From Dickeya oryzae (GTDB lineage: Bacteria > Pseudomonadota > Gammaproteobacteria > Enterobacterales > Enterobacteriaceae), in NCBI RefSeq assembly GCF_009372235.1, contig NZ_SULL01000013.1, positions 124,001 to 188,000 of the forward strand: 64,000 bases of DNA. The letters are read 5' to 3'. Below are positions 9,740 to 19,037 of this stretch, in pieces. The position numbers and the translations under genes are program-made. Position 1 is the stretch's first letter, and the number at the start of each line of letters is the position of its first letter. The notes beneath the pieces were generated by a model. That model did no database searches. It was not told where the DNA came from and saw only the letters and a program-made list of their open reading frames with translations.

Positions 9740-10750
9740 TCAGCGATCGCCACCGCCGAACCGACGCTGCAACTGGTCGCGCAGATTAGGTGGCGTGCCT
9801 TTGATGGTCAACGTATCCGTAGCCGGATCCCAGAAAATACGTTCGCCTAACAGCAGCGCATCGAAATTAATGCTAAGCCCGCCACCACTACCGGCAAATT
9901 TGGTCAACTGGCGCAACGTGCTGCGATCGGCCGGGAAGCTCTCTTCCAGCTCATACCCTTGCTCGGCGGTAAACGCCTGGAAGGTTTTCTCGCCCAGTGG
10001 CGGCAGTTCATTTGACAGCGCCTCCAGTTCGATTTCCTCCCCGGCCTGCAACTGTTCATTGCAGTAGCTGTATACCTGCTGACGGTATTGCTGACGCTCG
10101 TTTTTATCCAGTTGTGCATCAGTGCAGTAATCATCTACTGCCTTCAGCAGGCCTTTATTTTGCGCCTTGGTATCCAGCCCTTCAGCAGCAGCCAGGAAAT
10201 CCATAAAGAAATCAGACACCTTACGGCCAACGCGACCTTTAAGAAACGTCAGGTAACGGGTGGATTCCGGGCTGGTTTCCCATTCGGTCAGATCGATGCG
10301 CGCCACGATATCCGCATGGTGGATATCCAAATAGTGGGTACTGCTGATATCCAACTGTTCATTGACCCGCAGGCTATTGCAGCTGTTCAGCACCGCAATC
10401 AGCAGGTACTCAACGGCCAGATAACGGTACTGACAAAACAGCACCACGCCACCTTCCGCGAAGGGGTATTTCGCCAGTTCATCACGTAACCGGCCCGTCG
10501 CCGCACGCGAGAAAGCCAGAAAGTCATCATCGCCTTTACGGCAGGAGCGCAATGCCGCCGCCAGTTCGCTCTCTTCGTTAAACAGGCCGTACGCCTTGCT
10601 TTTAGCGCTGTAGACGCGATGCAGCTCCGCCATCATATCGCTGACCGCGCCGTTCACGGTCAGCAACGAATCGCGCAACACCATATCCAGCGACTGCTCG
10701 TCACGTTTGACCAACTGGTGCAGGGCAATCTGGTCGATATCCAGACTCAT
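9740..10750 (-). CDS. yejK: Nucleoid-associated protein YejK (NdpA)
   Basis: 336 residues, against 335 in E. coli YejK. The N-terminus ([20 protein letters not shown]) and the rest match the family. The protein is found associated with the nucleoid; its precise role is not settled. An AAGGAG ribosome site precedes the ATG. It is divergent from yejL, as in E. coli. Confidence 0.93.
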   Translation of the reverse strand: MSLDIDQIALHQLVKRDEQSLDMVLRDSLLTVNGAVSDMMAELHRVYSAKSKAYGLFNEESELAAALRSCRKGDDDFLAFSRAATGRLRDELAKYPFAEGGVVLFCQYRYLAVEYLLIAVLNSCNSLRVNEQLDISSTHYLDIHHADIVARIDLTEWETSPESTRYLTFLKGRVGRKVSDFFMDFLAAAEGLDTKAQNKGLLKAVDDYCTDAQLDKNERQQYRQQVYSYCNEQLQAGEEIELEALSNELPPLGEKTFQAFTAEQGYELEESFPADRSTLRQLTKFAGSGGGLSINFDALLLGERIFWDPATDTLTIKGTPPNLRDQLQRRFGGGDR

Positions 10751-10912
10751 GGTAAACTCTCCTTCTAGTAAGGCGCGTATTCAAGCACCTGGTGTTCCAG
10801 CATGCAACTCAAAAGCACCGCGATTCTGACGGTCGGCATTGATAAAAGTGCGGAAAACCACGCCCCTATACGGTAATATATTTGCCTTTCACCACCAGAG
10901 ATACACGATTTT

Positions 10913-11143
10913 ATGCCGCAATCATCCCGTTATAGTGACGAACAAATCGAACAATTGCTGACTGATCTGGTCAATGTACTGGAAAAGCACCACACTCCGA
11001 CCGATCTTGCACTGATGGTGCTCGGCAACATGGTCACCAATCTGCTCAATACCAGCATCGCGAATCCGAAACAGCGTGAAGCGTTGGCGGGTTCTTTTGC
11101 CGACGCGTTGCAGGCGTCTATAAAAACTAACGACATCCATTGA
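10913..11143 (+). CDS. yejL: YejL family protein (UPF0352)
   Basis: 76 residues matching E. coli YejL (75 aa), with the shared [12 protein letters not shown] and [15 protein letters not shown] segments. A small cytoplasmic helical protein of unknown function. It lies 13 bases upstream of yejM, with which it is probably co-transcribed. Confidence 0.92.
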   Translation: MPQSSRYSDEQIEQLLTDLVNVLEKHHTPTDLALMVLGNMVTNLLNTSIANPKQREALAGSFADALQASIKTNDIH

Positions 11144-11156
11144 TACCGGCCCGTTT

Positions 11157-12929
11157 ATGGTAACCAACCGTCCGCGCTACCGTGAAAAAGTCTCCCAGAT
11201 GATAAGCTGGGGGCACTGGTTCGCCCTGTTCAATATTCTACTCGCACTGGGGCTGGGTAGCCGTTATCTGTTCGTTGCCGACTGGCCATCGTCACTGCCT
11301 GGCCGGCTGTATTCGTTGGTGAGCTGGCTGGGGCACTTCAGCTTTATCGGTTTTTCCACCTATCTGCTGATCATTTTCCCGCTGACATTTATTGTGATGT
11401 CGCAGCGATTGCTGCGCTTCCTGTCGGCGGCACTCGCCACCGCTGGTCAAACGCTGTTGATTGTTGATGCGGCCGTATTCAGCCGTTTCCATCTCCACCT
11501 GAATATGACGGTCTGGGATTTGGTGACGAACCCGGACCAAAGCGAAATGGTGCGTGACTGGCAGCTACTGTTCATCAGTGTGCCGGTTATCTTCATGGTG
11601 GAGATGTTATTCGGCACCTGGTGCTGGCAAAAGCTGCGCAGCCTTAACCGGCGCCATTTCGCCAGACCCATGGCGGCCGCCTTCATCGTGGCATTCTGCC
11701 TGTCTCACCTGATGTACATCTGGGCAGACGCCAATTTCTACCGCCCGATCACCATGCAGCGCGCCAACCTGCCCCTCTCCTACCCGATGACGGCCCGCCG
11801 TTTTCTGGAGAAACATGGCCTGCTCAATGCGCAAGAATATGAGCGCCGTCTGGCATTGCAGGGCAACCCGGACGCGGTCTCGGTAGAATACCCGCTCAGC
11901 GACATCAGTTTCCGCGATGCAGGCAGCGGTTATAACCTGTTGCTGGTGGTAATGGATAGCGTGCCGGATCAGGACACACCGCATTCCATGCCCAACCTGG
12001 CGCGCTTCGCTGAAGAAAACGTCCGCTTCAGCAACTATTTCAGCGCCGGTACTCAGCAAGATGGCGGTCTGTTTAATCTGTTTTATGGCATCTCCACCAC
12101 CTACATGGACGGCATACTCGGCAGCAGCAAACCGTCTGCGCTGATCGATGCCCTGAGTCAGCAGGGTTACCAGTTTGGTCTGTTCTCTGCCAGCGGGTTT
12201 AGCAGTCCATTGTACCGTCAGGCTCTGCTATCCGACTTCTCGCTGCCACCGCCCCAACCGCAAAGCGATGACGCTATCACCACGCAATGGGTCACGTGGC
12301 TGGACAACAATACCGGTACCCGTTCGCCCTGGTTCTCGTTCATCGAGTTTAACCACGCGACCACAGGCAGCAATGGCCGCCCGCTTGCCGCTGGCGAACA
12401 GCAGCGTCGTTACCGTCAGGATACTGCCAGTATTGATGAGCAAATCGACCGCATCATCACCACGCTGCGGGAGAAAAACCTGCTCGACAAGACGGTGGTG
12501 GTGATTACCGCTGAGCGAAGCAGTGCCGAACGCCTCAAAGACGACGACCCGTCGCCAATGAACCGTGAACACCGACAGGTGCCACTGGTCGTTCACTGGC
12601 CGGAAACCCCGGCACAGACCATCAGCAAAATGACTGACCCGAAAGACGTGATGACCACGCTGATGCAACGCCTGCTGCATGTGAAAACCGCGACGGAAGA
12701 TTACTCGCAAGGAGAGGACTTGTTCAGCGCTGAACGGCGGGCCAACTGGTTACTCAACGGCGACAGTAATTCGCTGACCATCATCACACCGCAGCAGGTC
12801 ATTCAGTTAGGTCGCAACGGCAGTTACCGGGCTTACGACGCCAATGGGCGCTTATTACCGGATGAAAAACCGCAGTTAGGGTTGCTCTTGCAGGTGCTGA
12901 CAACTGAACGGCGATTTATTGCTAACTAA
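11157..12929 (+). CDS. yejM: Inner-membrane LPS-homeostasis protein YejM (PbgA/LapC)
   Basis: 590 residues, close to E. coli YejM (586). The N-terminal half has five membrane segments (within about 20-190). The C-terminal half is a periplasmic sulfatase/alkaline-phosphatase-like domain (from about 245: LLLVVMDSVP). YejM senses LPS and restrains degradation of LpxC through LapB and FtsH in E. coli. The start MVTNRPRYREKVSQM aligns with E. coli even though no good ribosome site is visible. The typical catalytic metal residues of active sulfatases look incomplete, as is known for this family. Confidence 0.93.
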   Translation: MVTNRPRYREKVSQMISWGHWFALFNILLALGLGSRYLFVADWPSSLPGRLYSLVSWLGHFSFIGFSTYLLIIFPLTFIVMSQRLLRFLSAALATAGQTLLIVDAAVFSRFHLHLNMTVWDLVTNPDQSEMVRDWQLLFISVPVIFMVEMLFGTWCWQKLRSLNRRHFARPMAAAFIVAFCLSHLMYIWADANFYRPITMQRANLPLSYPMTARRFLEKHGLLNAQEYERRLALQGNPDAVSVEYPLSDISFRDAGSGYNLLLVVMDSVPDQDTPHSMPNLARFAEENVRFSNYFSAGTQQDGGLFNLFYGISTTYMDGILGSSKPSALIDALSQQGYQFGLFSASGFSSPLYRQALLSDFSLPPPQPQSDDAITTQWVTWLDNNTGTRSPWFSFIEFNHATTGSNGRPLAAGEQQRRYRQDTASIDEQIDRIITTLREKNLLDKTVVVITAERSSAERLKDDDPSPMNREHRQVPLVVHWPETPAQTISKMTDPKDVMTTLMQRLLHVKTATEDYSQGEDLFSAERRANWLLNGDSNSLTIITPQQVIQLGRNGSYRAYDANGRLLPDEKPQLGLLLQVLTTERRFIAN

Positions 12930-13007
12930 CTGCCTAAATCTAAAGCAGTCGTTTAGGGTGGCTATTGCAATCGGGTCAGGAAACGGTAGTATAGCGGCCC
13001 ATAGCAT

Positions 13008-13084
13008 CGGCACGTAGCGCAGCCTGGTAGCGCACCGTCATGGGGTGTCGGGGGTCGGAGGTTCAAATCCTCTCGTGCCGACCA
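13008..13084 (+). tRNA. proL: tRNA-Pro, anticodon GGG
   Basis: 77 bases that fold as a complete cloverleaf: acceptor arms CGGCACG/CGTGCCG, D-stem GCGC/GCGC, anticodon loop ATGGGGT with GGG in the anticodon position, T-arm with GGTTCAAAT, and an encoded CCA end. The sequence matches E. coli proL, which also lies directly after yejM. One T-T mismatch sits in the anticodon stem. Confidence 0.97.
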
Positions 13085-13128
13085 AATACTACTTCCGTAA
13101 GTACCGGTTACTGACGGAAACCCCACAG

Positions 13129-13163
13129 AAACCCGCATCCTCTCTGAGTTTGCGGGTTTTTTG
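13129..13163 (+). terminator. Terminator of the tRNA-Pro transcript
   Basis: AAACCCGCA and TGCGGGTTT form a hairpin with a 13-base loop, followed by TTTG. It lies about 45 bases after the tRNA. Confidence 0.85.
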
Positions 13164-13326
13164 TTGCCTGTTATCTGCCGGGATACCCCGTTTACAGCCG
13201 GAAGATTCAGCCACGTAAGCAGAGCCGAAAACATACGCCACTACCCATTATTTTCTCGTCGCCTTGCCCTCTTCCGCTACAGAAACCACAATAGATGCAA
13301 GATAACCATTTCTGTGAGGTTTCATC

Positions 13327-13569
13327 ATGGATGCTATGCCAGTTCAACTGAATGACCATTCTTCTGCCCAATTAGTCGCGCCAGTAACGACGACCGAACG
13401 GGTACACACCTTTCTGGCAGAACAGGGGTCTATTGAAGAGAATCTCGCGCGGGAATACCGGCAAATTGCCGAAATTGAACAGGCAATCAAAGAAGCCCAT
13501 GCAGGCGATTTTGTTGCGGCAGATGAAATGGATAAACTGTTTCAAAAATTAGGAGAAACAGAGCAGTAA
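13327..13569 (+). CDS. Small protein resembling the C-terminal part of a ribbon-helix-helix antitoxin
   Basis: 80 residues with a GAGG ribosome site 7 bases before the ATG. Residues 46-75 (IAEIEQAIKEAHAGDFVAAD...) resemble the toxin-binding tail of ParD/CopG-type antitoxins, which typically reads IEQAIxEAxAGDF. The N-terminal part lacks a recognisable ribbon-helix-helix. No toxin gene follows; the next 600 bases hold broken frames. It may be an orphan or decayed antitoxin. Family assignment is by motif resemblance only. Confidence 0.5.
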   Translation: MDAMPVQLNDHSSAQLVAPVTTTERVHTFLAEQGSIEENLAREYRQIAEIEQAIKEAHAGDFVAADEMDKLFQKLGETEQ

Positions 13570-14176
13570 GGAAATTAAGCAATGACGCCACTATCCCTCC
13601 CCCACAGGGCCGTTAGCTTCTGCCTGCGTATTTTCTGTCTCGTCCGGTGTAGAGGTTCTGTTTGTTATTGGGTCAACAAAGCGCAAAGCGGAACCGCGCT
13701 GGGACTATCTGCAAAAGTGTGGGGTGACTTGACCTATACTGCCCTATGCCAGAACGGTCGTTATCTTCATTCCATGAGATAGTCCGATTTACCGGGCAGC
13801 TTAGAGCCAGAGTTTGCACTTGAACATATTCCCTCCGTTGATATAGAAAAATTAGAGCAATTCTAGAAGGTTACGAGCGGAGAAACGTTAGAAATGAACG
13901 AATCTCTTTTGCCTGCACTCGCAAATGCTGACTTAGGCAAGAATAGCGGTCGTTACGACGACGGCATTATTATTCCAACAAATCTCTGCAAAATATTTGT
14001 AAGAATTGGTATAGGCATGCCCCGGTATTCTATATCCGCCTCTGCTGCCCAATCAGATATCAAGGCACCATCAGTAGGAACCAAGTATAAAAAACGAATT
14101 ATATTGACGCACTGGAACCACCAACGTTACTAATATTGTCCGATTTGCTGTAGGAACTATCGCTAAGGAGTAAGGG
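13570..14176. other. Gene-poor stretch with broken reading frames
   Basis: No intact gene is convincing. On the plus strand the frame from 13582 reaches a TAG at 13780-13782 and then continues as an open phrase DLPGSLEPEFALEHIPSVDI up to a stop near 13866, which looks like the tail of a decayed gene. On the minus strand, at about 13700-13590, the phrase RGSALRFVDPITNRTSTPDE ends at a stop and looks like the C-terminus of another lost gene. A 79-codon frame at 13894-14133 has no recognisable features. The stretch probably holds remnants of inserted DNA. Confidence 0.45.
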
Positions 14177-14653
14177 ATGATCTCGTTCCGTTCGATGACT
14201 GAAGAAGAGTATCCAGCTTTTCTTGAATATTTTATTCCTGATTATGCTGATGAGATACGGTCAAACTATAGACTTTCCCCAACTGATTCTCTTGCAAGAG
14301 CGACTAAGGAAATATCGGAAACACTAACTGGGGGAGTGAATACTCATGGGCACGTACTATGGTGTCTTTTTGAACGGTCAGATCAAACCGACAGGCATAT
14401 CGGCTATATCTGGTATAAACCAGATACAGTTATGGGTAGTGCTTTTATCTACGATTTTCATATCTTCAACTCCTGCCAGGGAATAGGGCTTGGTAAACGA
14501 ACTCTTCGTGCTTTTGAAGAAAATCTACGGGAGAACGGTTTTAAAGAAATCAGACTACGTGTTGCTGGTGATAATGCTCGCGCCCGACATATCTACGAGA
14601 ACAGTGGATTTGGTGTTACGGGTATCAACATGAGTAAGGTTATTGCGGTCTGA
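14177..14653 (+). CDS. GNAT family N-acetyltransferase
   Basis: 158 residues. The C-terminal half carries the GNAT acetyl-CoA site, visible as SCQGIGLGKRTLRAFEEN (motif A, Q/RxxGxG/A, about 103-120), followed by the NARARHIYENSGF motif typical of motif B. The ribosome site AAGGAG precedes the ATG closely. The gene is more AT-rich than its neighbours and lies in the gene-poor stretch after proL, so it may have been acquired. The substrate is unknown. Confidence 0.85.
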   Translation: MISFRSMTEEEYPAFLEYFIPDYADEIRSNYRLSPTDSLARATKEISETLTGGVNTHGHVLWCLFERSDQTDRHIGYIWYKPDTVMGSAFIYDFHIFNSCQGIGLGKRTLRAFEENLRENGFKEIRLRVAGDNARARHIYENSGFGVTGINMSKVIAV

Positions 14654-14738
14654 GGTCTAAAAAATAGCCAGAGTAATATTGTTTTTTTCCTTCTTAACAA
14701 TATGTCTTCTGCCTGAGCATGTAGTTGGGGATGTCGTT

Positions 14739-14885
14739 ATGAATCACCTGGCTATCAGCGGTGACGGTGAAGAGGCGATGGATGATTTCTACTTTTCAGT
14801 CTTGATTATCAGGATCATCGTATCGTCTGTTTTCGCTTGTGCCCTGGCGTCCTTGATCGGAAGGTTTTTGAAAAAGAAAAGATAG
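14739..14885 (+). CDS. Hypothetical small membrane protein
   Basis: 48 residues from the ATG at 14739. An acidic N-terminal part is followed by one strongly hydrophobic segment (about 19-42, VLIIRIIVSSVFACALASLI) and a basic tail (RFLKKKR), the usual layout of a single-span inner-membrane peptide with a cytoplasmic C-terminus. The frame is open upstream to 14679. The ribosome site is weak. Not recognised. Confidence 0.35.
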   Translation: MNHLAISGDGEEAMDDFYFSVLIIRIIVSSVFACALASLIGRFLKKKR

Positions 14886-15177
14886 TTTCTTCGTCCACGG
14901 CTGGTTGATGAATCAGCCGGTTGGTCGCACTGCTAATCCATCACTCACGTTGCAATCATGGCAACCAGTCAGTGAGACACACAGCAGGCATACAGCCCTG
15001 CGAGCGATAACCACCATACCGTTAACCAAACACAACCCGCTATTTCATACCCCGCCTGTCGGTCGTCCAACGTGAAATGCCGAATGTCTTAAATAACTAC
15101 CATAATCGTCATTTAAGACACCCCTTTCTTGATTATGATTCCTCCATCAAATCAATAGTGACTGAAAGGAGCCTGCC
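14886..15177. promoter_or_regulatory. Upstream region of the SDR-SDR-MFS-AraC operon with an inverted repeat
   Basis: The region has no gene. An inverted repeat, TGTCTTAAAT (15085-15094) and ATTTAAGACA (15111-15120), is perfect over 10 bases with a 16-base gap. A -10-like TATGAT lies at 15134-15139, and AGGAG precedes the first ATG by 6 bases. The repeat is a candidate operator, most simply for the AraC-family regulator encoded at the end of the operon. The repeat is seen directly; its role is inferred. Confidence 0.55.
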
Positions 15178-15993
15178 ATGACCTTCGCAACACAACCCAG
15201 TAAAGGCACAGCCGTGATCACCGGTGCATCAACCGGTATCGGGTCTGTTTACGCCAACCGCCTGGCACACATGGGCTATGACCTGATTATTGTGGCCCGT
15301 AATCACAACCGCCTGAACCAGATGGCAAGCCGTATTACCGCCGATACCGCCCGCAATGTGGAAGTGGTCGCGGCGGATCTCGGCGATGCTCAACAACTCG
15401 CCCTGCTGGAGAGAAAACTGCGTGAAGATGCCAGCATTACATTGCTGGTCAACAATGCCGGAATGGGTACGCATACGCCGCTGTTATCCAGTGATGTGGA
15501 TCATATGCAGGCAATGATCAACCGCAATGTCACTGCGCTGACCCGTCTGACCTATGCCGTCGTACCGGGGTTTGTCGCACGTGGTACCGGTGCTGTTATC
15601 AATATCTCCTCCATCGTCAGCCTCGCGCCGGAACTGCTGAACGGCGTTTACGGTGGAACAAAAGCCTTCGTGCTGGCTTTCAGCCAGTCATTGCACCACG
15701 AACTGGCCGACAAAGGGATTCAGATCCAGGCCGTACTGCCGGGTGCCACGGCAACCCCATTCTGGGATAACGGCGGTTTACCACTGGAACAACTCGATAA
15801 AGCGATCGTCATGAGTGCAGATGACCTGGTTGATGCCGCACTGGTGGGTTTCCTTCAGGGGGAACGGGTGACGATCCCTTCTCTGCACAACGAAGCTGAG
15901 TGGCTGGCAATGGAAAACAGCCGCCAGGCCATGATGCAGCACCTATCAAGCAACGTACCGGCTGAGCGCTATCGTGCCAGCATCACGCACTAA
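15178..15993 (+). CDS. Short-chain dehydrogenase/reductase
   Basis: 271 residues with the classical SDR features: cofactor-binding TGASTGIG (15-22), NNAG (92-95), and the catalytic Ser-Tyr-Lys set with Y158 and K162 in the YGGTK motif. The R after the second strand (VARNHNR) suggests NADP preference. It is the first gene of a four-gene operon with a second SDR, an MFS exporter and an AraC-family regulator. The substrate is not predictable from sequence. Confidence 0.85.
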   Translation: MTFATQPSKGTAVITGASTGIGSVYANRLAHMGYDLIIVARNHNRLNQMASRITADTARNVEVVAADLGDAQQLALLERKLREDASITLLVNNAGMGTHTPLLSSDVDHMQAMINRNVTALTRLTYAVVPGFVARGTGAVINISSIVSLAPELLNGVYGGTKAFVLAFSQSLHHELADKGIQIQAVLPGATATPFWDNGGLPLEQLDKAIVMSADDLVDAALVGFLQGERVTIPSLHNEAEWLAMENSRQAMMQHLSSNVPAERYRASITH

Positions 15994-16016
15994 CGTGTTA
16001 CTTATCCAACAGGAAT

Positions 16017-16784
16017 ATGATGATGAAACTGACCGGCAATACAATTTTTATTACAGGTGGCACTTCAGGTATCGGCCGTGCCATGGCAGAAAAATTCCAC
16101 CAGCTTGGCAATCAAGTGATCATCTCTGGTCGTCGCAAAGCCTTGCTGGACAAGGTTACCGCTGCCTGGCCGGGGATGGATTCCGTGGTGCTGGACGTAA
16201 CCAGTGCTTCAAGTATTAAAGCGGCGGCGCAGGAAGTACTGTCACGCTATCCGGCACTGAACGTGGTGATCAACAACGCAGGCATTATGCCGTTTGATAA
16301 TCCGGCAGGTGAACTGGATGACGAAATGGCCACCACGTTGCTGAACACCAATCTGCTGGGTACTGTGCGGGTCAGCGCCGCATTTGTTGAACACCTGAAA
16401 CAGCAGCCGGATGCCGTACTGATCAATAACAGCTCGATTCTGGCTTTTTTACCGCTGGCGACCAACGCGCTCTACTCCGCCACCAAAGCGGCCATTCACT
16501 CCTATACCTTATCGCAGCGCTTTGTGCTGCGTGATGCAGGCGTGAGCGTTATCGAAATTTCGCCACCGTGGGTGGACACGGATCTGATCTACAAAAGTGG
16601 AGATGCCCGTGCGATGCCGCTCGCTGACTTTATACAGCAGACGTTTGAAAAACTGGGGACGGATACCATCGAAGCAATCGTCGACAGCGTACTGCCAGCC
16701 CGCGACAATCCGGGGGCAAATGAGCATGCAATGGTGAACGCGTTTAACCAGTCCATCGTGGAAAATCCCATCCCGGTTGAGTGA
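16017..16784 (+). CDS. Short-chain dehydrogenase of the DltE type
   Basis: 255 residues with TGGTSGIG (13-20), NNAG (86-89) and the catalytic pair Y153/K157 in YSATK. The overall sequence resembles DltE-type oxidoreductases. Three consecutive ATG codons (16017-16025) follow AGGA. The third gives the best spacing, so the protein may start at residue 3. It lies 23 bases after the previous gene. Substrate unknown. Confidence 0.82.
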   Translation: MMMKLTGNTIFITGGTSGIGRAMAEKFHQLGNQVIISGRRKALLDKVTAAWPGMDSVVLDVTSASSIKAAAQEVLSRYPALNVVINNAGIMPFDNPAGELDDEMATTLLNTNLLGTVRVSAAFVEHLKQQPDAVLINNSSILAFLPLATNALYSATKAAIHSYTLSQRFVLRDAGVSVIEISPPWVDTDLIYKSGDARAMPLADFIQQTFEKLGTDTIEAIVDSVLPARDNPGANEHAMVNAFNQSIVENPIPVE

Positions 16785-16823
16785 TGTGCTGTAGAGCAGG
16801 CCACGGCCTGCTCTCTGGAGTCT

Positions 16824-18038
16824 ATGATGCAAAATCACATTTCAGCGTCGCAAAGACGCGCACTATGGGCACTGAGCCTGGCCTACTTTATTCAGGCAAC
16901 AGGGGCACTTTCTGTTGCCGGTAGCCTTACCCCCATTGCGCAGGTATGGGGGTTGAGTGACGCGCAAAGCGCCCGCCTGCTGTCTATTTTTGGTCTGACG
17001 TTTGCACTGGCCGCACCGCTGGCCCAGGTGCTATTCGGCAAGTTCATGCGCCGTTCGCAGGTACTGGCCGGGATGCTGGTGTTCGGGTTGGGTGCGTTTA
17101 TTTTTGCCAGTGCCCCAAACTACACCGTACTGGTCATATCGCGCATCGTGATGGGGTTAGGGGCGTCGCTGATAGGCCCTGTGCTGGTAGCGCTCGGCTC
17201 TGAGTTAGTCTCCCCCAAAGAGCGAGGTAGCGCCATCGCCATGATCCTGCTGGGTGTCTCGATGGCCAGCATGGTCGGTATTCCGCTGGCGGCATGGATA
17301 GCCAATGTCTGGGGCGCACGGTTGTTATTTACACTTGTCGCGCTGGTTAGCGTGCTGACCGCGGCAGGTGTGTGGCTGCTGGTGCCAGACGTGGTGAAAG
17401 GCATCGATATTCGTATACAACAGGTGGGTCAGGTGCTAATGGAAGGCAAATCGCTTACCGCCTTTCTGGTGGTCTTTTTTATCACCTCTGGGGTCTACGA
17501 TATGTACGCGTTTATCTCACCGATGATCCGTGACCGCTGGCAGGGCGATGCGTCTGCTGTCTCTATTGCCTTAACGGTCATTGGTGTGGCGGGTATTCTG
17601 GGGAATCTGTTTGTCAGTCGTGCCGCTCGCCTTTACCGCGCAGAGCGCTTACTGATTATCGGTATGGCGATGCTGGTGGCGGATATACTGGTGATCATGT
17701 TGCTGCCTGCGACGCTGGCATTACTGTACATCCTGCTGGTAGTGTGGGCGTTTTCAACCGACCTGCTATGGCCAACCCAGCAGCGGCGTATTGTGGAGAT
17801 ATCGTCAGCACAAACACGGGGGATTTCGCTGGCGTTAACCAGTGCCTTTATGTTTTGTGGCATCGGTTTTGGCTCTGCGGTGGCCTCCTGGTTGTATCCC
17901 TTGTATGGTTTTTACGGGGTGATGATAAGCGCAGTGCTGTTCCTGCTGCTGGCATTGACGAGCCTGTGGGCCTCGGAGCGGCTACGCGCACTGCCAGACC
18001 GTCAGTCTGCCATTAAGGAGTTGCGATGCACCGAATAG
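16824..18038 (+). CDS. MFS transporter (DHA1-type, AraJ-like)
   Basis: 404 residues with the hydrophobic pattern of a 12-segment major facilitator. A drug/H+ antiporter-type motif is seen around residues 70-80 (LFGKFMRRSQVL). The C-terminus overlaps the downstream regulator gene by 13 bases, which ties them into one mRNA. It is probably an exporter for a compound handled by the two upstream reductases, or a drug exporter. The specific substrate is unknown. Confidence 0.8.
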   Translation: MMQNHISASQRRALWALSLAYFIQATGALSVAGSLTPIAQVWGLSDAQSARLLSIFGLTFALAAPLAQVLFGKFMRRSQVLAGMLVFGLGAFIFASAPNYTVLVISRIVMGLGASLIGPVLVALGSELVSPKERGSAIAMILLGVSMASMVGIPLAAWIANVWGARLLFTLVALVSVLTAAGVWLLVPDVVKGIDIRIQQVGQVLMEGKSLTAFLVVFFITSGVYDMYAFISPMIRDRWQGDASAVSIALTVIGVAGILGNLFVSRAARLYRAERLLIIGMAMLVADILVIMLLPATLALLYILLVVWAFSTDLLWPTQQRRIVEISSAQTRGISLALTSAFMFCGIGFGSAVASWLYPLYGFYGVMISAVLFLLLALTSLWASERLRALPDRQSAIKELRCTE

Positions 18039-18961
18039 GATTAATCATTTCCGACCATTTTCAGATGCTGGCACTGTCCACGCTGACTGTGTTTGAGTTT
18101 GCCAACCTTGTGGCTGAAAAACCATTTTATCAGCCGATGGTCTATTCCGAATCGGGCGGCACGGTACGTTCCTCATCGGGGATTGGGGTTGACTCTGAAC
18201 GGCTTAGCGACGAAACGCGGGTAGATACCTGGCTGGTAGCTGGTGTGCTGTCGCCCGTGAACGAGCCAGCCAGCCCTGGCGTGGTTCACTTTCTGCAAAC
18301 CAGCGCCCGCCAGGCGCGCCGCATTGCAGGTATCTGTACCGGTGCCTTTGTGCTGGCGCAGGCCGGTCTGTTGCAGCAAAAACGCGCCACCACGCACTGG
18401 TCGCACTCCCGTAGCCTTTCTACGTTGTACCCGGATATTCAGCTGGAAGATGATCGTATTTTTATTATTGATGACACTATCTGGACATCCGCAGGGATGA
18501 CCGCCGGGCTGGATATGGCGCTCGGTATGGTGGAAAAAGATCTGGGCCCGGACATTGCCCGTATTGTCGCCCATCGTCTGGTGATGAACCAGCGCCGCTC
18601 TGGCGGTCAGACACAGCATTCAGAAATGCTGGCGCTGGCCCCGCGCTCAGATCGCCTGCAAAGTGCGCTCGAATATGCCCGCAATAATCTGAGCAAAACA
18701 CTGACGGTAGAACTGCTGGCTGATGCAGTTCATGTCAGTGCCCGCCAGCTCAGCCGTCTGTTTCGTCAGGAAACGGGGAAATCCCCGGCGAAAGCCATCG
18801 AAGGACTGCGGCTTGAGGCGGCACGATTAATGATTGAGCAAAGCCGCCTGTCTCTCGATGCCATTGCCCGCGAATCGGGTTTTCGCGACAGACGACATAT
18901 GCGGGAAGTGTTTATTCGCGGTTACGGTATTCCCCCGCAGTCACTTCGTACTGGCAGGTAG
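18026..18961 (+). CDS. AraC-family regulator with DJ-1/PfpI (GATase1-like) domain
   Basis: 311 residues. The N-terminal half (1-180) is a DJ-1/PfpI-like sensor domain with the nucleophile-elbow-type motif GICTGAFVLAQAG around C104. The C-terminal 100 residues form a double helix-turn-helix of the AraC type (ADAVHVSARQLSRLFRQE and DAIARESGFRDRRHMREVF). Regulators of this type (FtrA-like) often control adjacent oxidoreductases. It is the last gene of the operon and probably regulates it through the inverted repeat near 15100. Confidence 0.85.
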   Translation: MHRIGLIISDHFQMLALSTLTVFEFANLVAEKPFYQPMVYSESGGTVRSSSGIGVDSERLSDETRVDTWLVAGVLSPVNEPASPGVVHFLQTSARQARRIAGICTGAFVLAQAGLLQQKRATTHWSHSRSLSTLYPDIQLEDDRIFIIDDTIWTSAGMTAGLDMALGMVEKDLGPDIARIVAHRLVMNQRRSGGQTQHSEMLALAPRSDRLQSALEYARNNLSKTLTVELLADAVHVSARQLSRLFRQETGKSPAKAIEGLRLEAARLMIEQSRLSLDAIARESGFRDRRHMREVFIRGYGIPPQSLRTGR

Positions 18962-18966
18962 TGTCT

Positions 18967-18994
18967 CAGTGTCGTTTATCGGCGCACGACACTG
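18967..18994. terminator. Hairpin between the AraC-type gene and arsC
   Basis: A perfect 9-bp inverted repeat, CAGTGTCGT/ACGACACTG, with a 10-base loop, located just after the regulator's stop codon and about 44 bases beyond the end of convergent arsC. No T-run follows, so it is only a candidate terminator for either gene. Confidence 0.4.
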
Positions 18995-19037
18995 CGGCAT
19001 CATTATCGGGAGAAGTGAAGAAAGATCTCGCCCCAGG

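Noticed and set aside
13894..14133. 79-codon frame in the gene-poor region
   Set aside because: No family features; the surrounding frames are broken and the ribosome site is weak.
13060..15177. Attachment-site duplication of the tRNA-Pro 3' end
   Set aside because: I looked for a second copy of the tRNA 3' end downstream and found none, and there is no integrase gene in the window.
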